From: Anabas testudineus | Lineage: Eukaryota > Chordata > Actinopteri > Anabantiformes > Anabantidae | Direction of reading: 5' to 3' | Length of the DNA: 64,000 nt | Assembly: GCF_900324465.2 (NCBI RefSeq) | Contig: NC_046624.1 | Span: forward strand, 9,731,386 to 9,795,385 | Part shown: one piece after another, positions 1-13,960 of the stretch | Layout: each line of letters begins with the position of its first letter | Numbering within the stretch: position 1 is the stretch's first letter | Notes under the pieces: generated by a model | What the model was told of the DNA's origin: nothing | What the model saw: only the letters and a program-made list of their open reading frames with translations | Databases searched by the model: none | Translations under genes and position numbers: made by a program

Positions 1-774
1 AATTGCTGCAAGCTGTAACATTTGGAGCATGTTTTCTAACCCAGAATTACAGACATAAATCATGATTTAATGCTGAATTAAAATAGTTACAGACAGGCAA
101 TTTATTCTTGGCTACTTCTTTGCATTTTGTGCAATAACATCATGTGACTGTGTGTCTGTGTGTTTCACAATATATTGCCAGGAATCATTACTTGCTGACA
201 ACTCCCATTCATTCCGTTTTTTTACCCTTGCATTTTCTAGATAACTTGCTATTTACATGATACAAGCATGTTCACACAACACACCAGCGCACACACCCAA
301 CGAACATCAAGATACAAGTACATGTACAGTATGCACTGCTATAGGAAGAGGAAAGCATATTTGCATCTCATCCACTTGGCAGATCAAAACTAAGTCTCTG
401 ATATCTTCTAGAGGTGTCGGAGCTCAATCTGTTCACACCACATAGAAAGAATCAATTATCTTCATATTACCTGTGGCTAGAAAAGAAGCTGAGGGGGAAT
501 TGGAGGCTCATTAAGAAATAGTCTACCATCTCTCCTGCTTGTTTTGGTTCTAGGCTTGATAATTACACTACATAAACTTCTGTACCTTCTGGGCAATATA
601 CCATACAATAATGTAAAGATATATTTGGTTTTAAAAACATATCAAAGCCATAAATGTTATGTTTTATTTACCATATAACTTGTCTTTTTATTAAGAGTGA
701 TGTTTTTGCTGTAAAGTCATTGCTTTCTTTGAGCCTAGAGACAAATATAAGCGGCTATAAATAAAAGTAGGGTT
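1..774. other. Gene-free AT-rich DNA
   Basis: I find no open frame with coding character, no splice-bounded exon and no repeat I recognise here. Confidence 0.5.
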
Positions 775-985
775 TGACATTTTAAGAAATACACCTACTC
801 ACTTTCTTGCCAAACATTTGATGAAAAAATTAATACCACTATCAGACTTGCTGGATCACAATTATGCTGTGCCAGCAGCCATGCCCAAGAAAAATAGTCT
901 ACCTGCCAGTACCTCTTAAACTCAACAATTAATATGTTGCTTCAATAATTTTGATTGAAAGATTTTCCCTCAGTGTTAGAAAAAC
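775..985. repeat. Partial, diverged copy of a palindromic DNA element
   Basis: The stretch from ACATTTTAAGAAATACACC through the motif ATACCACTATCAGACTTG, a CAGCAGCCATGCCCA block and a CTACCTGCCAGTACCTCTTAAA block follows the same order as the better copy at 1604-2022. Only one arm and part of the centre are present. The family is a short non-autonomous, fold-back DNA element with arms beginning near TTTGGGAAAT; assignment to a superfamily cannot be made by eye. Confidence 0.45.
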
Positions 986-1603
986 TCAAGTGTAGACAAA
1001 TATATTAAAATTGTGGCATGTATTTTGAAGTCCCTCAATGTCCCCCAGTGCACATGACTCTGACAAACTACCTTTACTAACCTTTCCAATAACAGTACTA
1101 CTGCTTTCAAACTTTCCGAAACTAGATCACCTTGGTAGACTGAGTGAGTGAGTGAGATATGATTCGGTCCGATAGAGAGCAGTTCGTTTCAGTGAGTAAC
1201 AGGGCTCTGCCAACCAGAGACTGGTTAAACCACAGCAGAGCATGTTTTCCTGTTAGTCCGTGGGGCCATCAGAAGTTCAGGGAACAGAGTCCTGTGGTTA
1301 ATCTGTGCTGGTAGCTGCTGGGCCTGGCATGAAATCTGTTTCACTGATGTGTGCAGGACACAGGGGGTAGATTGGTAGGAGCTTCAGCACACTTTATCCA
1401 TCAGACCTCACTTTCAAGGCCTGGAGCTGTGGGATGTCTTCTCCCAGGGCAGTGGTTTCTGGGAGACTGACGGAGCATTTCCATTATGGCTCATTTCTCC
1501 TGGCCTCAGTGTCAGTTTAACAGCCACTTTGTAGCCAGAATGAATCTGGCATTGTTTTAGTGTTTATCTTCATGAAGACAATTTTATTCATAAGAATAGA
1601 TTG

Positions 1604-2022
1604 ACATTTTGGGAAATTTGCTTACTTGCTTACTTTGTGCCTTCTCTTTCATACTCGTCCTTACTCTTTTCCTGTTATATACGTATTCTAAATATGGACC
1701 TATGGGCAGCAGACAGTTAGCTTAGTATAAAGATGGAATACACCAATCTAGCCTGGCTCTGTCCAAAGGTAACAAACTCTATGTACCAGCACTTCTAATC
1801 GTCACTAATTAACATGTTAAATACAATCTGTTTAATTTGTACTAAAACCAAAGTTATTTTAGAGCGGAGACTTTGGACAGAGCCACTCTAGCTGTTTTCA
1901 GTCTTCATGCGAAGCTAAGTTTGCCAATTGCTGCCTGAACTTTCATATTTACAGTAGCATGCAAACATAAGAGTGGTATCAATCTGCTCATTTGTTAGCA
2001 AATAGCCATATTTCCAAAAATA
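1604..2022. repeat. Palindromic (fold-back) non-autonomous DNA element
   Basis: The left end ACATTTTGGGAAATTTGC is mirrored by the right end ATATTTCCAAAAAT, and the two arms are inverted copies along most of their length. The innermost part of the arms is perfect: GGCTCTGTCCAAAG at 1755-1768 pairs with CTTTGGACAGAGCC at 1871-1884. The roughly 100-base centre carries the sequence GTACCAGCACTTCTAATC. No coding capacity. Other copies lie at 775-985 and 15345-15610. The structure is that of a MITE; target-site duplication could not be fixed confidently. Confidence 0.7.
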
Positions 2023-4600
2023 TTGAATTTAAGTTTGAATATAGTAAAATGGGGATGAATCACTAGTTGTTTCCTTTGTCTTGAAGATGCCTGGCAGAGA
2101 GAGCCTGAAGCAGAAGACAGTAGGCCACTCAGTGACCTGGGAGTGGGGCTAGTCGAGGGGTAGCTTCGGTCTTGTACATATGGATCTGATAGACAGGGTA
2201 GATAACCAGCAGACGCAGTGGAGCCATCCCTGAATGGGTCAGGAAGTGTGGCCTGCCTGTCTGCTCCTGTTCTACTGTACAATGTGTATGTGTCCTCAAT
2301 CCCGTTGTCATGAGACATTAAACTTAATGACTTGCCTACTGTTGAATGAACAGTTAAAGAGGTGTGGTGAAGAGTTCCCACAGCCACAATGACAACTGTA
2401 GTTTGTAGAAGGAAGAACTGCCAGACACTGAGGTGAAATCATATTCTTGAAAGCTGTACATATGTTAGATTAGTTAAATGGGTTTGTGGCAGTGATTGTC
2501 ATCTGACAGATGTTTAACATAATACCAGAGTTCAGAGCTTTGGCTGCATATAAAAATAGATTCCTAAAGTCAGTTAAAATTAAAACAGTTGATATAAAAC
2601 ATGATGCAGTTTTAGTCTGAAACAGCGGGTCTGACTGTGTGAAAGGATCTTGCCATGGACATAGATTAGAGCTGACACATTCAAAAGTATATGTGGTGCC
2701 TGACCCTAAGATCACAGACTAATCATCTGCCTTCAATCTGTCCTCCTAGAGAGTATGTGAAGGGTAATTAGTCATCTTAAATAATTGAAGCTGTACAAAG
2801 AAGTGAGTCTGCTTGTGTCTGGGCTACTGTGGCACAAAGCCAAACAGAAATTACAGTATGTGCTTCAGGGGTAGTTCTAAATCCTTTATATGGGGACTTT
2901 AGTCTGTCTGTCAGCCCCCCCTAAAATGACTATCAACTATCAAACTATCAAAATATCAACATTTATTGAAAGTATAATTTTTACTTTTTAAAATAAATAT
3001 TATACTAATAACTGAAAAATGCAGGACATGTTGATTAAAAAAAATAAATGATCAGAGTTTTTTTTATTTTATTTTATTCTCTTTGCTATTCTGCTTATTC
3101 TGCCCTCCCGGAATGTGGGTGTCCAGTTTGAGAGATAGGTAGACAGAGTTACTAGTTCAGGCTGTTTATTTACACGTTTTCAATCCTAGTCAAATGACAA
3201 AGAAAGTGTGCCAGGATGTACTAAAAACTAGTCTATTAGCTTGATGCTAATACATGGAATTCCCTATTCACATGCTAACAGAGATTAACAGTAGTGATGT
3301 TATACAGTAGTGAGGGCTAATCTCCCCTAAGGATGAAATCCTAGAACCGCCCCTGATGTTCATTGTGACTTCATGGTAAAAATGTACATATAAGTAAGTT
3401 ATGGTATAAGAAGTATTATAATACACATACAAGACTTGATTTTTGCACAGCATAATATACTTTCATGCAAACTGCCTCTTATAGACCATGTTGCATATGG
3501 ATACAAAGACAGTCGAGTCATCTAAAAAAATACCCGGGACTAAGCTTCCGAAGCTGAACGAATGGTGCGTTCACAAGTCCTGCAATACCTGAAAACAGGA
3601 CGTCAAAAGGATTATTCCTATATTATCATAACTTTTTTTTCATCTGGCAAGTCTGGTTGAGACCTGAGAAGACCTGAGTAGGTGTAAAGAAGACAAACAG
3701 TCTTTAATTACTCTAGAAGCTTGTTGTACTCGGGTATTTAAATGAAATATGCAATGCTTTGAATTAACTTACACTGACAGTAATATGATGATGTTTAACT
3801 GGTATACACAGGTGTTTTTTAGTAAGTTCACCATCTCTGGAGTGCTATTATTTGTTAAGCTCAGCTAAACACAAGAAATGTTGGCCATATGATCTATGTC
3901 ACATTTCATGTCAGTTCATCCAATAGTTTCTCTTAAAACCACAAACAACCTCATGGTGGCACTAGGACTCATAGGATCAACAAAGTCAGTATGACTTCAT
4001 CAAGACCATAAAACTAAAACTACTTTGTAGTTAAATGTGTAGCAGAGGCCCAACCAGGAGTGTACAGGGTCGAACACCAAACATATCATATCAGCACTCA
4101 TTAATCTGATAGCCAAATGGTATCATATAACATTTATATTTTATACATATCTGATAAATAATAATAAATGTTATCTATATTGCGCTGTAGTTACACTGAG
4201 TTCAAGTTAAGAGTTCAAGTTAAGGGTTAAACTATTATTGCATTATAATGTTTGTCTCATAATAACTTAACCTCAGTTTTAAGGCCATAGGGCTATGATC
4301 ACTGAATGCTGACAAGCAGCATCAATACTACTAATAATTACTAATTATACGTGTATGTGTACAATTCTCTGCAAGAAATCAGGCACAATATGATCTTAAA
4401 TCACACATAGTAAAATAATGACAGACTGAAAATGGTGTTGTGTTGACAAAATGCTGCTGAAGGCACGGCCATTTTGAAATTTATGATGAGCCACACACAC
4501 TAGACAAGGAATGATTAATTACTTACTGATGGTGTTCCTGTATTCAGAGGAGACAAAGGTCAGAAAAATATAACTGGTTTATTGGTGAAACTTTGATCTT
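2023..4600. other. Gene-free stretch with one unassigned open frame
   Basis: No gene is recognised. A minus-strand frame at 1995-2387 (130 codons, Ser/Pro-rich middle with SYPSTSPTPRSLSGLL) overlaps the end of the fold-back element, so it is probably chance, although its middle part has a coding-like look. The remainder is AT-rich with no splice-bounded exons that I could join. Confidence 0.4.
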
Positions 4601-4675
4601 TGCTTTCCACAGTGAAAACACTGAGGAGAAAGTTTGTTCAGATGCAAAACGTTGAGCTGATAGGAAAGAGGCACC

Positions 4676-5813
4676 ATGTTCAGGTAAGACTACAGATCTT
4701 TTTAAATGGTGTCTGAATCTTGTTGCAGTTTCTGTTAACTTGGTTTTAATACTTTACATTTTAAACACATCAAATTACTTTCTTGGACAAGGATCTGCTA
4801 TGTAATGTCTTCTTACTCGTAGGTTTTTCCTAATAGTCTGCATTTCTCTGATATTTGGCATCACAGCTAAGCCATATAAACCCTGGGTACGTACAGTATA
4901 TGTATTGAAAAGTCTACAGCTATAAGTCATATGATAAAGTATCATTTATCAGTTTGTATGGTTACTAGTTTACATTTGGAGAGCTGTCTTATAACGTGTG
5001 TTCTCTTGTTAGAATGAAGTTTCAGATGAAGCAGTTCAGGATGCTGTGGTGTAAGTTTTCATTTCCTTTCCCTAAAATGAGACATAATAATGTTCTCTAG
5101 GCTTGAGGAAATTCAGACTGAGGTTACATGATGTTCATTTCAGGTCGATAGATGGCAAAGGAAAGTTGTCCTGGAAAGTGGAAGTGGAACCTCCAGAGGA
5201 CATCACTGACACTCTCTATGATATCGACCCTAACATGATGATTTGGAAGAGTATGACAGGATTGAACGAAGATGAGCTGCAACATCCATCAGTGGCGGAC
5301 CTCGTCAAAGTTCAGATGCAAAATCTGGACACCCTCCCATCTGCTGACATCCAGGCAGAGCCTTTACAGGAAGTCATGAAGTCCTATCAGGAAGCAGAGG
5401 AGGATAGAGATCACATTGATCACCCTGTTTTCAGTAATGTGGCCTCACATTACACCTACAACGAAGCGAGTGATGAACTAGATAGATATTTGGCTCCACT
5501 GACAGCTGAGTACAAGGCCGGTGCACAGGCCCGTGTTGCATACTCAGAACCAGAGAAGGATGAGGATGACCTTTATCATCGTGACACCCAAGTCCTTCTG
5601 CAGCCAGCTCCACCTGTGCAAATGGAGTTGCTGAAAAGTGAGGTCCGAATTCACTTTGAGCCAGAGGAGGACATGGACGCCTTGTACCACAAAGATGTCC
5701 CACAGCTCATTCCCTACCAAGCTGAGTTTAAAGCTGATGCTCCTGTTTTCTTGACAGCTCAGAGGAAGCACAGTGAACCAGAGGAAGATCTGGATGGTAT
5801 CTACCACCAGTAA
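4676..5813 (+). CDS. prap1: Proline-rich acidic protein 1 (PRAP1) orthologue, secreted
   Basis: Coding exons read as 4676-4683, 4823-4886, 5013-5050 and 5144-5813, giving 259 residues. The start MFRFFLIVCISLIFGITA is a clear signal peptide, so the product is secreted. A VEVEPPED segment matches the VEPPE segment of mammalian PRAP1. The C-terminal half is built of degenerate repeats of the form EPEEDxDxLYH (EEDRDHIDHP, SEPEKDEDDLYH, FEPEEDMDALYH, SEPEEDLDGIYHQ); human PRAP1 ends with the same motif, PEEDQDHIYHPQ. At 259 residues it is much longer than the human protein (about 150), because of extra repeat units. In mammals PRAP1 is an intestinal and liver protein linked to lipid handling; that role is transferred by homology. 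The neighbour fuom, converging from the other strand, agrees with the human order PRAP1-FUOM-ECHS1. The stop overlaps a good splice donor (see findings), so the last residues are uncertain. Confidence 0.85.
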
Positions 5814-6174
5814 GTGCTTTACCCATCCCTGGTTAAAGCTGTAACATTTCGAATCACACAGCTGATGCACTGTAGCTGCAACAGGTAGAAGAATCTGAAA
5901 TGTAAATTGTCTTAATACCTCATGACTGAATACAACTTAACAAAATGTGTGTGTCTTGTTGATAAAGATACTTTCACACATTTATCCAAGACTTCACGTG
6001 TTTTATTACTGAAATGTATAAACAATGCTGAGTTAATTTACAAAAATACTAATACTCCTGCATATTCAACTGATATTCACCTTCACCCTTGATTTTCTCT
6101 GGAATGAATTTCAGGTGTGACTGAAATTGTCATAAGGTCATCATTTCTTTAAAGTGTGTGTATGTTTGTGTGTA

Positions 6175-7362
6175 TTATTCAAGCAGCTCAGCAGGAATGA
6201 CTCCCTTCTTCAGTATCAAGTTACCATATAAAGCAGTTTCCCTGTGTACACAGAGAAAAACACGAAATGAGAAAATATTTACCATTATCAGCTGCATGTT
6301 CTATAAAAAAAATATTAGTTACTTGTAAAAAAAATTGCCTGGTTCCAGATTTGTGAATTGTAGAACAATGTGTTGTTCAGTGAATCTAGTGAAGGTCTGA
6401 TACTGTCTAAGTACCAGGCTTATGAAACATATACAGACTTATTATTAACTTTTACAAGGTGACTGCTTGTGCATCTTTTTGCAGTCACAAAACATTAGAT
6501 CCTCAAATAAAGAAAGAGAATATACACACCCTGTTGCCACAACAGCATAGGCTTTCTTGGCCCGTTCATAGAAAGCGAACCTTTCCACAATCTCAAGAGG
6601 AGTCTACAAGTAAAAAGAAATCAACACACAACGAGTCACAAATCAGTTATTTTGTGTTACATGTGGAGTTTATGACCATCTGGGGGACAAGCTGCTTTAC
6701 CTGAAACCCAACCTGATGCAGGAGATATGAGTACCTGTCCCACACAGGGACAGCTAAACCTTTCAGTTTGTCACTGTCGACCAGATCCATGACCGCAGCC
6801 TGTCAAAACATATTAGCACTGATTAGACATGTGATTCAACAAATGAAAACTGAAACTACCTTCACATTTATGATCCTGTACCGGAGAAGGAACATAGGTG
6901 TCCAGGGGCAACAACTTCAAAATTGCCTCCAAAAGCTGTGGGATTCCCAAACCTACACAAAGATCAGAGTTAGAACAAACACTAACACCAGCACTGACCC
7001 AGCAGGAGATGTGTTTTCATACCATCAGCTCGTATCTCTTCTGGACCACAAGCACAAATGGAAGATGCAGGAAAGTTTGCATCAGCAAGAACTGGAAGAA
7101 GAAACAAAAATCACAGTCAGTGGATGGTTGAGTGAACTGCAGCATGTTTAATATGTGGCTGTTTCAGCTGCAGGTTAATGATCAGTCCAGCTCTTGAACT
7201 TGAATTTGCCTTGTGTCCTACACTTTCAGCTGCTAGCGCTGCCAACCCATGAAGCTGTTGGTAATTACGTATCATACCCAGTTCATCGCCGTGGCCCATT
7301 TTAGCGAGAGCATAGAGAAGTTCAGGTGATAAAACCGAGGGGACTCCTTTCAGTACGACCAT
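6175..7362 (-). CDS. fuom: Fucose mutarotase
   Basis: Six coding exons on the minus strand: 7278-7362, 7023-7091, 6882-6952, 6701-6799, 6530-6603, 6175-6241, summing to 154 residues, exactly the human length. The protein starts MVVLKGVPSVLSPELLYAL and runs through MGHGDEL, VLADANFPASSICACGPEE and ends ILKKGVIPAELLE. It is a RbsD/FucU-family enzyme that interconverts alpha and beta anomers of L-fucose in the cytosol, feeding the salvage route to GDP-fucose. His in MGHGDE and the Asp of VLADANFP are the conserved sugar-site residues of this family. An in-frame ATG lies upstream at 7458, but the family begins at MVxLKG, so 7362 is preferred. A CCAAT box in minus orientation lies near 7658. A poly(A) signal TTTATT (reverse AATAAA) is at 6002-6007. 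Confidence 0.95.
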
Positions 7363-7525
7363 ACTGTCAGCAACAAGAGAGGAGCGCAGCGAAACAAGAG
7401 CAGTCACTGCAGTGTACTTCCGCCTTCGTTCATGTCCGCCACAGACACTCTGCTGCAAAAAAATAAATTAATACATAACAAAAACCAACAGCTATTTATC
7501 AGGTAGAAATGTGAGTGTATTACGG

Positions 7526-7574
7526 TTGTATTGTAGAGTTGTATTATAGAGTTGTATTGTAGAGTTGTATTTTT
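7526..7574. repeat. 13-bp minisatellite, about 3.7 units
   Basis: Units of TTGTATTGTAGAG repeat nearly perfectly between the fuom start and the gene-free stretch that follows. Confidence 0.85.
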
Positions 7575-7949
7575 CGGGCAGCCGGACGCAGTTTCTAGTA
7601 GGCGATGCTATTATCTCGATACTTAATTCGTCTTTGTAGACGCTAGGAAGCTGATGATTGGTTGGACCGAGTATCACATGGACCCCCTTTTACAAACGTA
7701 ATATTAATTAAATAACAATAGAATAATAACGCATAGTAAAGTAAAGTGAATATGTAAATTTAAATACGATTGTCTATTTTATCTCCTATTTAGAATTGTG
7801 GTATTAGGTCAGAGAAAAAAGGCGTATGTGCAAATACAATGTTAGAATATCTAAATATTAGGAAGTAAATCTCTTCATCAGTCACTATTTCCGAAAACCT
7901 TGCAATCACTTTTACAAATACATAAAATAAAAGTTATCTACTGACGCTT

Positions 7950-9062
7950 AGCTATGACACCTCGCTCTGTGTTGTTTCTGACACCCTTGGGTGGCCATAA
8001 TTCAAAGCAGACACCTGTGAACGTGTTCCGATGCGGCCCGTGGTGCCAAGAATGTGAGATAATGAAAATATTTGTCAGATGAAAACCACGCCACCCGAAC
8101 CGGTTTGATCTGAGCCAGAAAATCTCTCAGCTGGGCAGAAAAAATGCTGAGGAACCCTTTCCATGACCGCAGATCATGGTTCTGGAAAAAAAAAAAAGCA
8201 GGAGATCTGCATATAAAAAGGCTTTTATAAAAGTCAAAGCACAGTGCAGCATGGCAGCCTACTGAATTTACCATTCCTATACAGCTGCTCTTAATCATGA
8301 CATGAGACACATGTTAGTACTTATATTTTAAATCTGCAAATATTACTTACATAAACCATCATGTTTATAGTGTATTTTCCTTTATTCCTATAACATTCAC
8401 CTATAATTTAAATGTGTTTTCTGCTAATGGTGCAAAAATCACCCCACATCTCAATGAAAATGATTAATGTAGCTGTTTCCTTTTTTCAGAAATGAATTAG
8501 GTGTATAGACAGATAAAGTCAGCAACATGGCTGAGGGGCACAGGGGCAGTGTAGGAATCTGAGAGTGATTTTTGCAGAGGGACTGGAGGCTGCTGGGCAG
8601 GAGAAAGGGCCCTTGCAGGAGCCAGGCCTGTCTGCCGGACTGAAAGCCTCCATTCTCCCTCTCCGGACCCATGCTGCTCTCTCTTTATTTCGGCTTCTTT
8701 AAATGAGTTTATCACGCTATGAGGGTCTGTGCTGCCAAAATGTAACGTTTTGCCCCCTTTGTACGTGTGGAGAGCCTCAATTGAGTCTACATTTATTATT
8801 TTGACCTTTCGGTAGCCCCAGAGAGGAGCTGCCTTTCGGGCCCTCTCTGCAGACTTTTGTGCTTCCCCGCGGAGAGAGGAGACGAGTTTTCTTTCTCTTC
8901 CTTTTTAAAGTTTTGTTCCAGGCAGCTCCAGGGGAATATTCAATGAAAATAAAAATCAATTAGGCCATGGCCTTGTGGAGATACGGGGCGCCGCCGTGTG
9001 AAGATCACAGAGAAAGAAGGTCCCTGGCGATGATTGGAGCGGCGCAAGAAAGCGCACACTAA
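7950..9062. promoter_or_regulatory. Candidate conserved non-coding block between fuom and echs1
   Basis: The interval from about 7950 to 8190 and, more clearly, 8455 to 9062 is richer in GC and complex motifs than its AT-rich surroundings, yet holds no credible exon. It has the look of vertebrate enhancers: homeodomain-like AATCAATTAGG at about 8955-8965, GGCCATGGCC next to it, and long unbroken non-repetitive sequence without simple repeats. This is a judgement from composition only; conservation has not been measured. The stretch 9063-10184 beyond it shows nothing I can name. Confidence 0.35.
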
Positions 9063-10184
9063 CCAAATTTGTTCTGGTGGTTTTGTTGAAGTCAAAATGA
9101 TAGTTTTATGTGTTCCCGGATATAGTCAGCTAATAGGTGATAGGCAAGACGTAACACAGCGGACAATCTGTAAAGTTATTCCTTTTATGTAGGGTATCCA
9201 CATAAGTAATGTTTCCACCGTCATCTCTGAATAAAGCGGCATTATTATTATAAATTCTTCTATTTATTCTAATATGCAAACTAGTAGACGATAAGATTGC
9301 ATTTTACAGAATAAATCAAATTGGCATTTTGTCCTGCCACCTAAAGTTGAGCCCTTTGGTTATTTGATGAGCTGTGACACGATTTGGGGAAATCTTTATT
9401 TTAAGTATTCTGACGTCACTTTTTAATTTGACAGAAATAGCTAAATAACCATTTAACCTACATGTTTCTATATCACCAGTACTTGACGACTTTTACTTAT
9501 ATTCTTAATGACACTATAAGTATCACTGTACACACGTAAAAGAGCTGCAGACACCGACCACTCTGTAACTTTGTGTAACAAGTGAGTGCCATCTAGTGGT
9601 GTGAGGCGCACATGAATTGAATCCACTTTTATACTTGTTTTGAGGCCTTCATTGTCATATTTGTTTCTGACTGCATTGTATAATTTACATATATGTTTGT
9701 CAATGTGTATTCAAAGACAAAAACCTGATATGTATGAGTCACAAATAGACAAATGTGAAGAGTGTGCAATCTGTTTATGTCTTAGTGACAGTACTGAAAA
9801 CCACTCTGCAACTTTATTTGTAAAATGTTCACAGAGAAACAAGTCTACAAAATGCAGACAAAGGTTTGATAGTGAAATTGAGAAGGCAAAGTCAGTACAG
9901 CTCTCAAATACTGATCCTTCCTACTAAACAATGGCTACAACAGTTATTAAATCATATTCACATTCAAACCCTGCACTCAGATTGCATTTTGTTCTGATGC
10001 TGAGGGATTAACTGCGATAAGACACTTCTGTGCACTCAATCACTCAGTGATGAATCCTAATTCAAACAGTTGCATGTTGCACTGCTTCAGGGCTTTTGCA
10101 TCATTCAACTTATTACCGATAAGGAAGTTAGCCGCTGATTTCAGGATGTTTACGCTCTCCTCTGAGCTCTTCATCTGCTCTTTT

Positions 10185-12151
<1,967 letters not shown>

Positions 12152-12659
12152 GATAGAGACGACAGAGACGACAGCGACGACAGAGAGCTGTTGTCAGTGA
12201 ACTTGTCCCAGAAGCGAAGCTGCGTCTTTTTTCTTTGTTGGTGTTTTTCTTCATGTCGCAGCGCCACCTGGTGGAGCAGAGGGTGGAGCAGAGGGTGCGA
12301 TTCCTCTATGAGAGGTTTTAATTTTTTATTTTTATTCTCTAGGAACAAATTAGATTTAGTTTATTCACACAATAACATTTAAACAAAAATCAAAAATATT
12401 ATTAGAAATTTCACAAGATCCAGATTATCAGTCTGTTAGTGCCAACTCTGTGTCTCATGTTCTATATTATAAACAACAACAAATTAAATGCATGTGAAAC
12501 AAAAATTTCTGATCTCATGCTCAGTAGTGGCTGGAGTGTGCGCGCTGCGCGTTCTCGCCGTCATCTGCGTGAACGAGCCTCCATCGTCCGTGACAATCCC
12601 AGTTGCTCTTTTCTCTTGGTGCCAAAATATAATCGAGGATAAAACACACGGAAAATAAG
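12152..12659. promoter_or_regulatory. Divergent promoter region of echs1 and sprn, with sprn leader exon
   Basis: The echs1 start is at 12151 on the minus strand. The sprn leader probably ends at 12659, just before the donor GTAAGC, and runs back through GC-rich sequence at about 12535. Some 400 bases therefore serve two opposite genes. In the echs1 leader a 9-base unit (GAGACGACA) is repeated about three times at 12153-12187, and GTGGAGCAGAGG is doubled near 12272-12296. A CTCF-like GCGCCACCTGGTGG lies at 12261-12274. Confidence 0.5.
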
Positions 12660-13501
12660 GTAAGCACCTTCCGATAGGATATACTGGCTAACACGGGCGT
12701 GCGTGTACGTGCATGTAATGTATGTCTGTTTAGAGGATGTTATTCCTTCTGACTACAATAGAATAGCAGACAGGCTAATTCATGAGAATACACAGATGAT
12801 CGTGCAAACATGTATGCGCATTATACATGCATTTGTGAAAGATGTTATTGATGACATGATGTATTTTTATATTTTGCACATTTACACTTAATTGTTTTCT
12901 GCAAAAATCCAACAAGGGATTTAAATGGTGGCCTGCACTACAAATAAACATGCCATCATTATATCCATCAGTCTCTTTTCATAATAAAAAACTATTGCTT
13001 CATCTATATAAAGGCTGCAGCCAAGAGCAAATTTCTGTGGTGAGCATATTTATTTTTAAGCTGACCTACTTTAATGGAGAAGGAATCTGAAACACAAATG
13101 AGTCTGCCATGTCCGACAACACTGCTGCAAAGGCATCAAGCATTCGTTGTTCAGTTTGAGTTCTTCACTCCTGTTCAGAGAATATGTGGCACACACTGAA
13201 TGACAAGACTAGTTTTAAGGTGTCAACTGGATTTAATGAGCGATGGAACTGCAGGGTATGAAACAAGCTGCTGTTTTGGAGACCGAAGACATATAATTAC
13301 ACTAGATACTAGATAAATGTCACATATTTGCACCATTTTAAGGTTTTATTGTGAATGTTATACAGAATTGATGAATTAACTGGAGGCATTGAATTGTTTT
13401 CCAACCACAGTCAACACAGATGCATCACTTCTCCATTTCTCCATATAAAGTGCAGTGTAAAGCTCCTGATGTGTCTCTTCTCTCCTGCACAGATGTCTGC
13501 A

Positions 13502-13960
13502 ATGAACCAGGTGGTTGCAACCTGCTGGACCTGTCTCCTGCTCTCTGCTTTCCTGTGGGAGCCCGCGCTGTCCAAAGGTGGTCGTGGTGGGTCCCGGGGC
13601 TCCTCTCGGGGGTCCCCCGCCCGCAGCTCCACAGCGGGGACTTACCGGGGAGGAAACGCCTTCGGTGGGACCCGCTCTCGCTTCAGGGTGGCGGGACGAA
13701 CTTCCCCGGTGAGGGTGGCGGCTGCAGCGGCTGCAGGAGCCGCCGTGGCGCTGACGGCTGATAAATGGTACGCATCTGCCTACCGCAGCAGCAACACGGA
13801 CAGCTCAGAGGACGAGCTGGATTACTACAACAGGACCAATTACTTTGATGCTCTAATGTCCAGCTCAACTCAGACTGGATATTCTCTCTCTCAACTGGTC
13901 TCTATCGTTTTTGCAACATTTGCCCAGAAATATGCCTCCTTACTGGATATAGTTCTGTAG
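13502..13960 (+). CDS. sprn: Shadoo (shadow of prion protein)
   Basis: The whole protein (152 residues, human 151) is in one exon, as in all prion-family genes; the exon begins at an acceptor at 13491-13492. MNQVVATCWTCLLLSAFLWE is a signal peptide aligned to human MNWAPATCWALLLAAAFL; an in-frame ATG nine bases upstream (13493) would add MSA. Then come an RG-rich basic region (KGGRGGSRGSSRGSP), the prion-like hydrophobic stretch VRVAAAAAAGAAVALTA, one N-glycosylation site (NRT), and a C-terminal hydrophobic tail expected for a GPI anchor. The product is a cell-surface glycoprotein of neural tissue. Unlike the human protein the tail is less hydrophobic (LSQLVSIVFATFAQ). A leader exon probably ends at 12659. 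A poly(A) signal AATAAA at 14713-14718 gives a 3' UTR of about 770 bases. SPRN next to MTG1 and ECHS1 matches the human order locally. Confidence 0.93.
   Translation: MNQVVATCWTCLLLSAFLWEPALSKGGRGGSRGSSRGSPARSSTAGTYRGGNAFGGTRSRFRVAGRTSPVRVAAAAAAGAAVALTADKWYASAYRSSNTDSSEDELDYYNRTNYFDALMSSSTQTGYSLSQLVSIVFATFAQKYASLLDIVL

Noticed and set aside
1995-2387. A 130-codon minus-strand open frame with a Ser/Pro-rich middle
   Set aside because: It overlaps the end of the fold-back element, matches no family I know and has no clear splice context. It could still be an exon of an unknown gene.
2470-2715. An 81-codon minus-strand frame
   Set aside because: Amino-acid content and lack of any motif look like chance in AT-rich DNA.
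7363-7458. N-terminal extension of fuom from an upstream in-frame ATG
   Set aside because: The family start MVxLKG is conserved and the extension (MQQSVCGGHERRRK) has no counterpart in known proteins.
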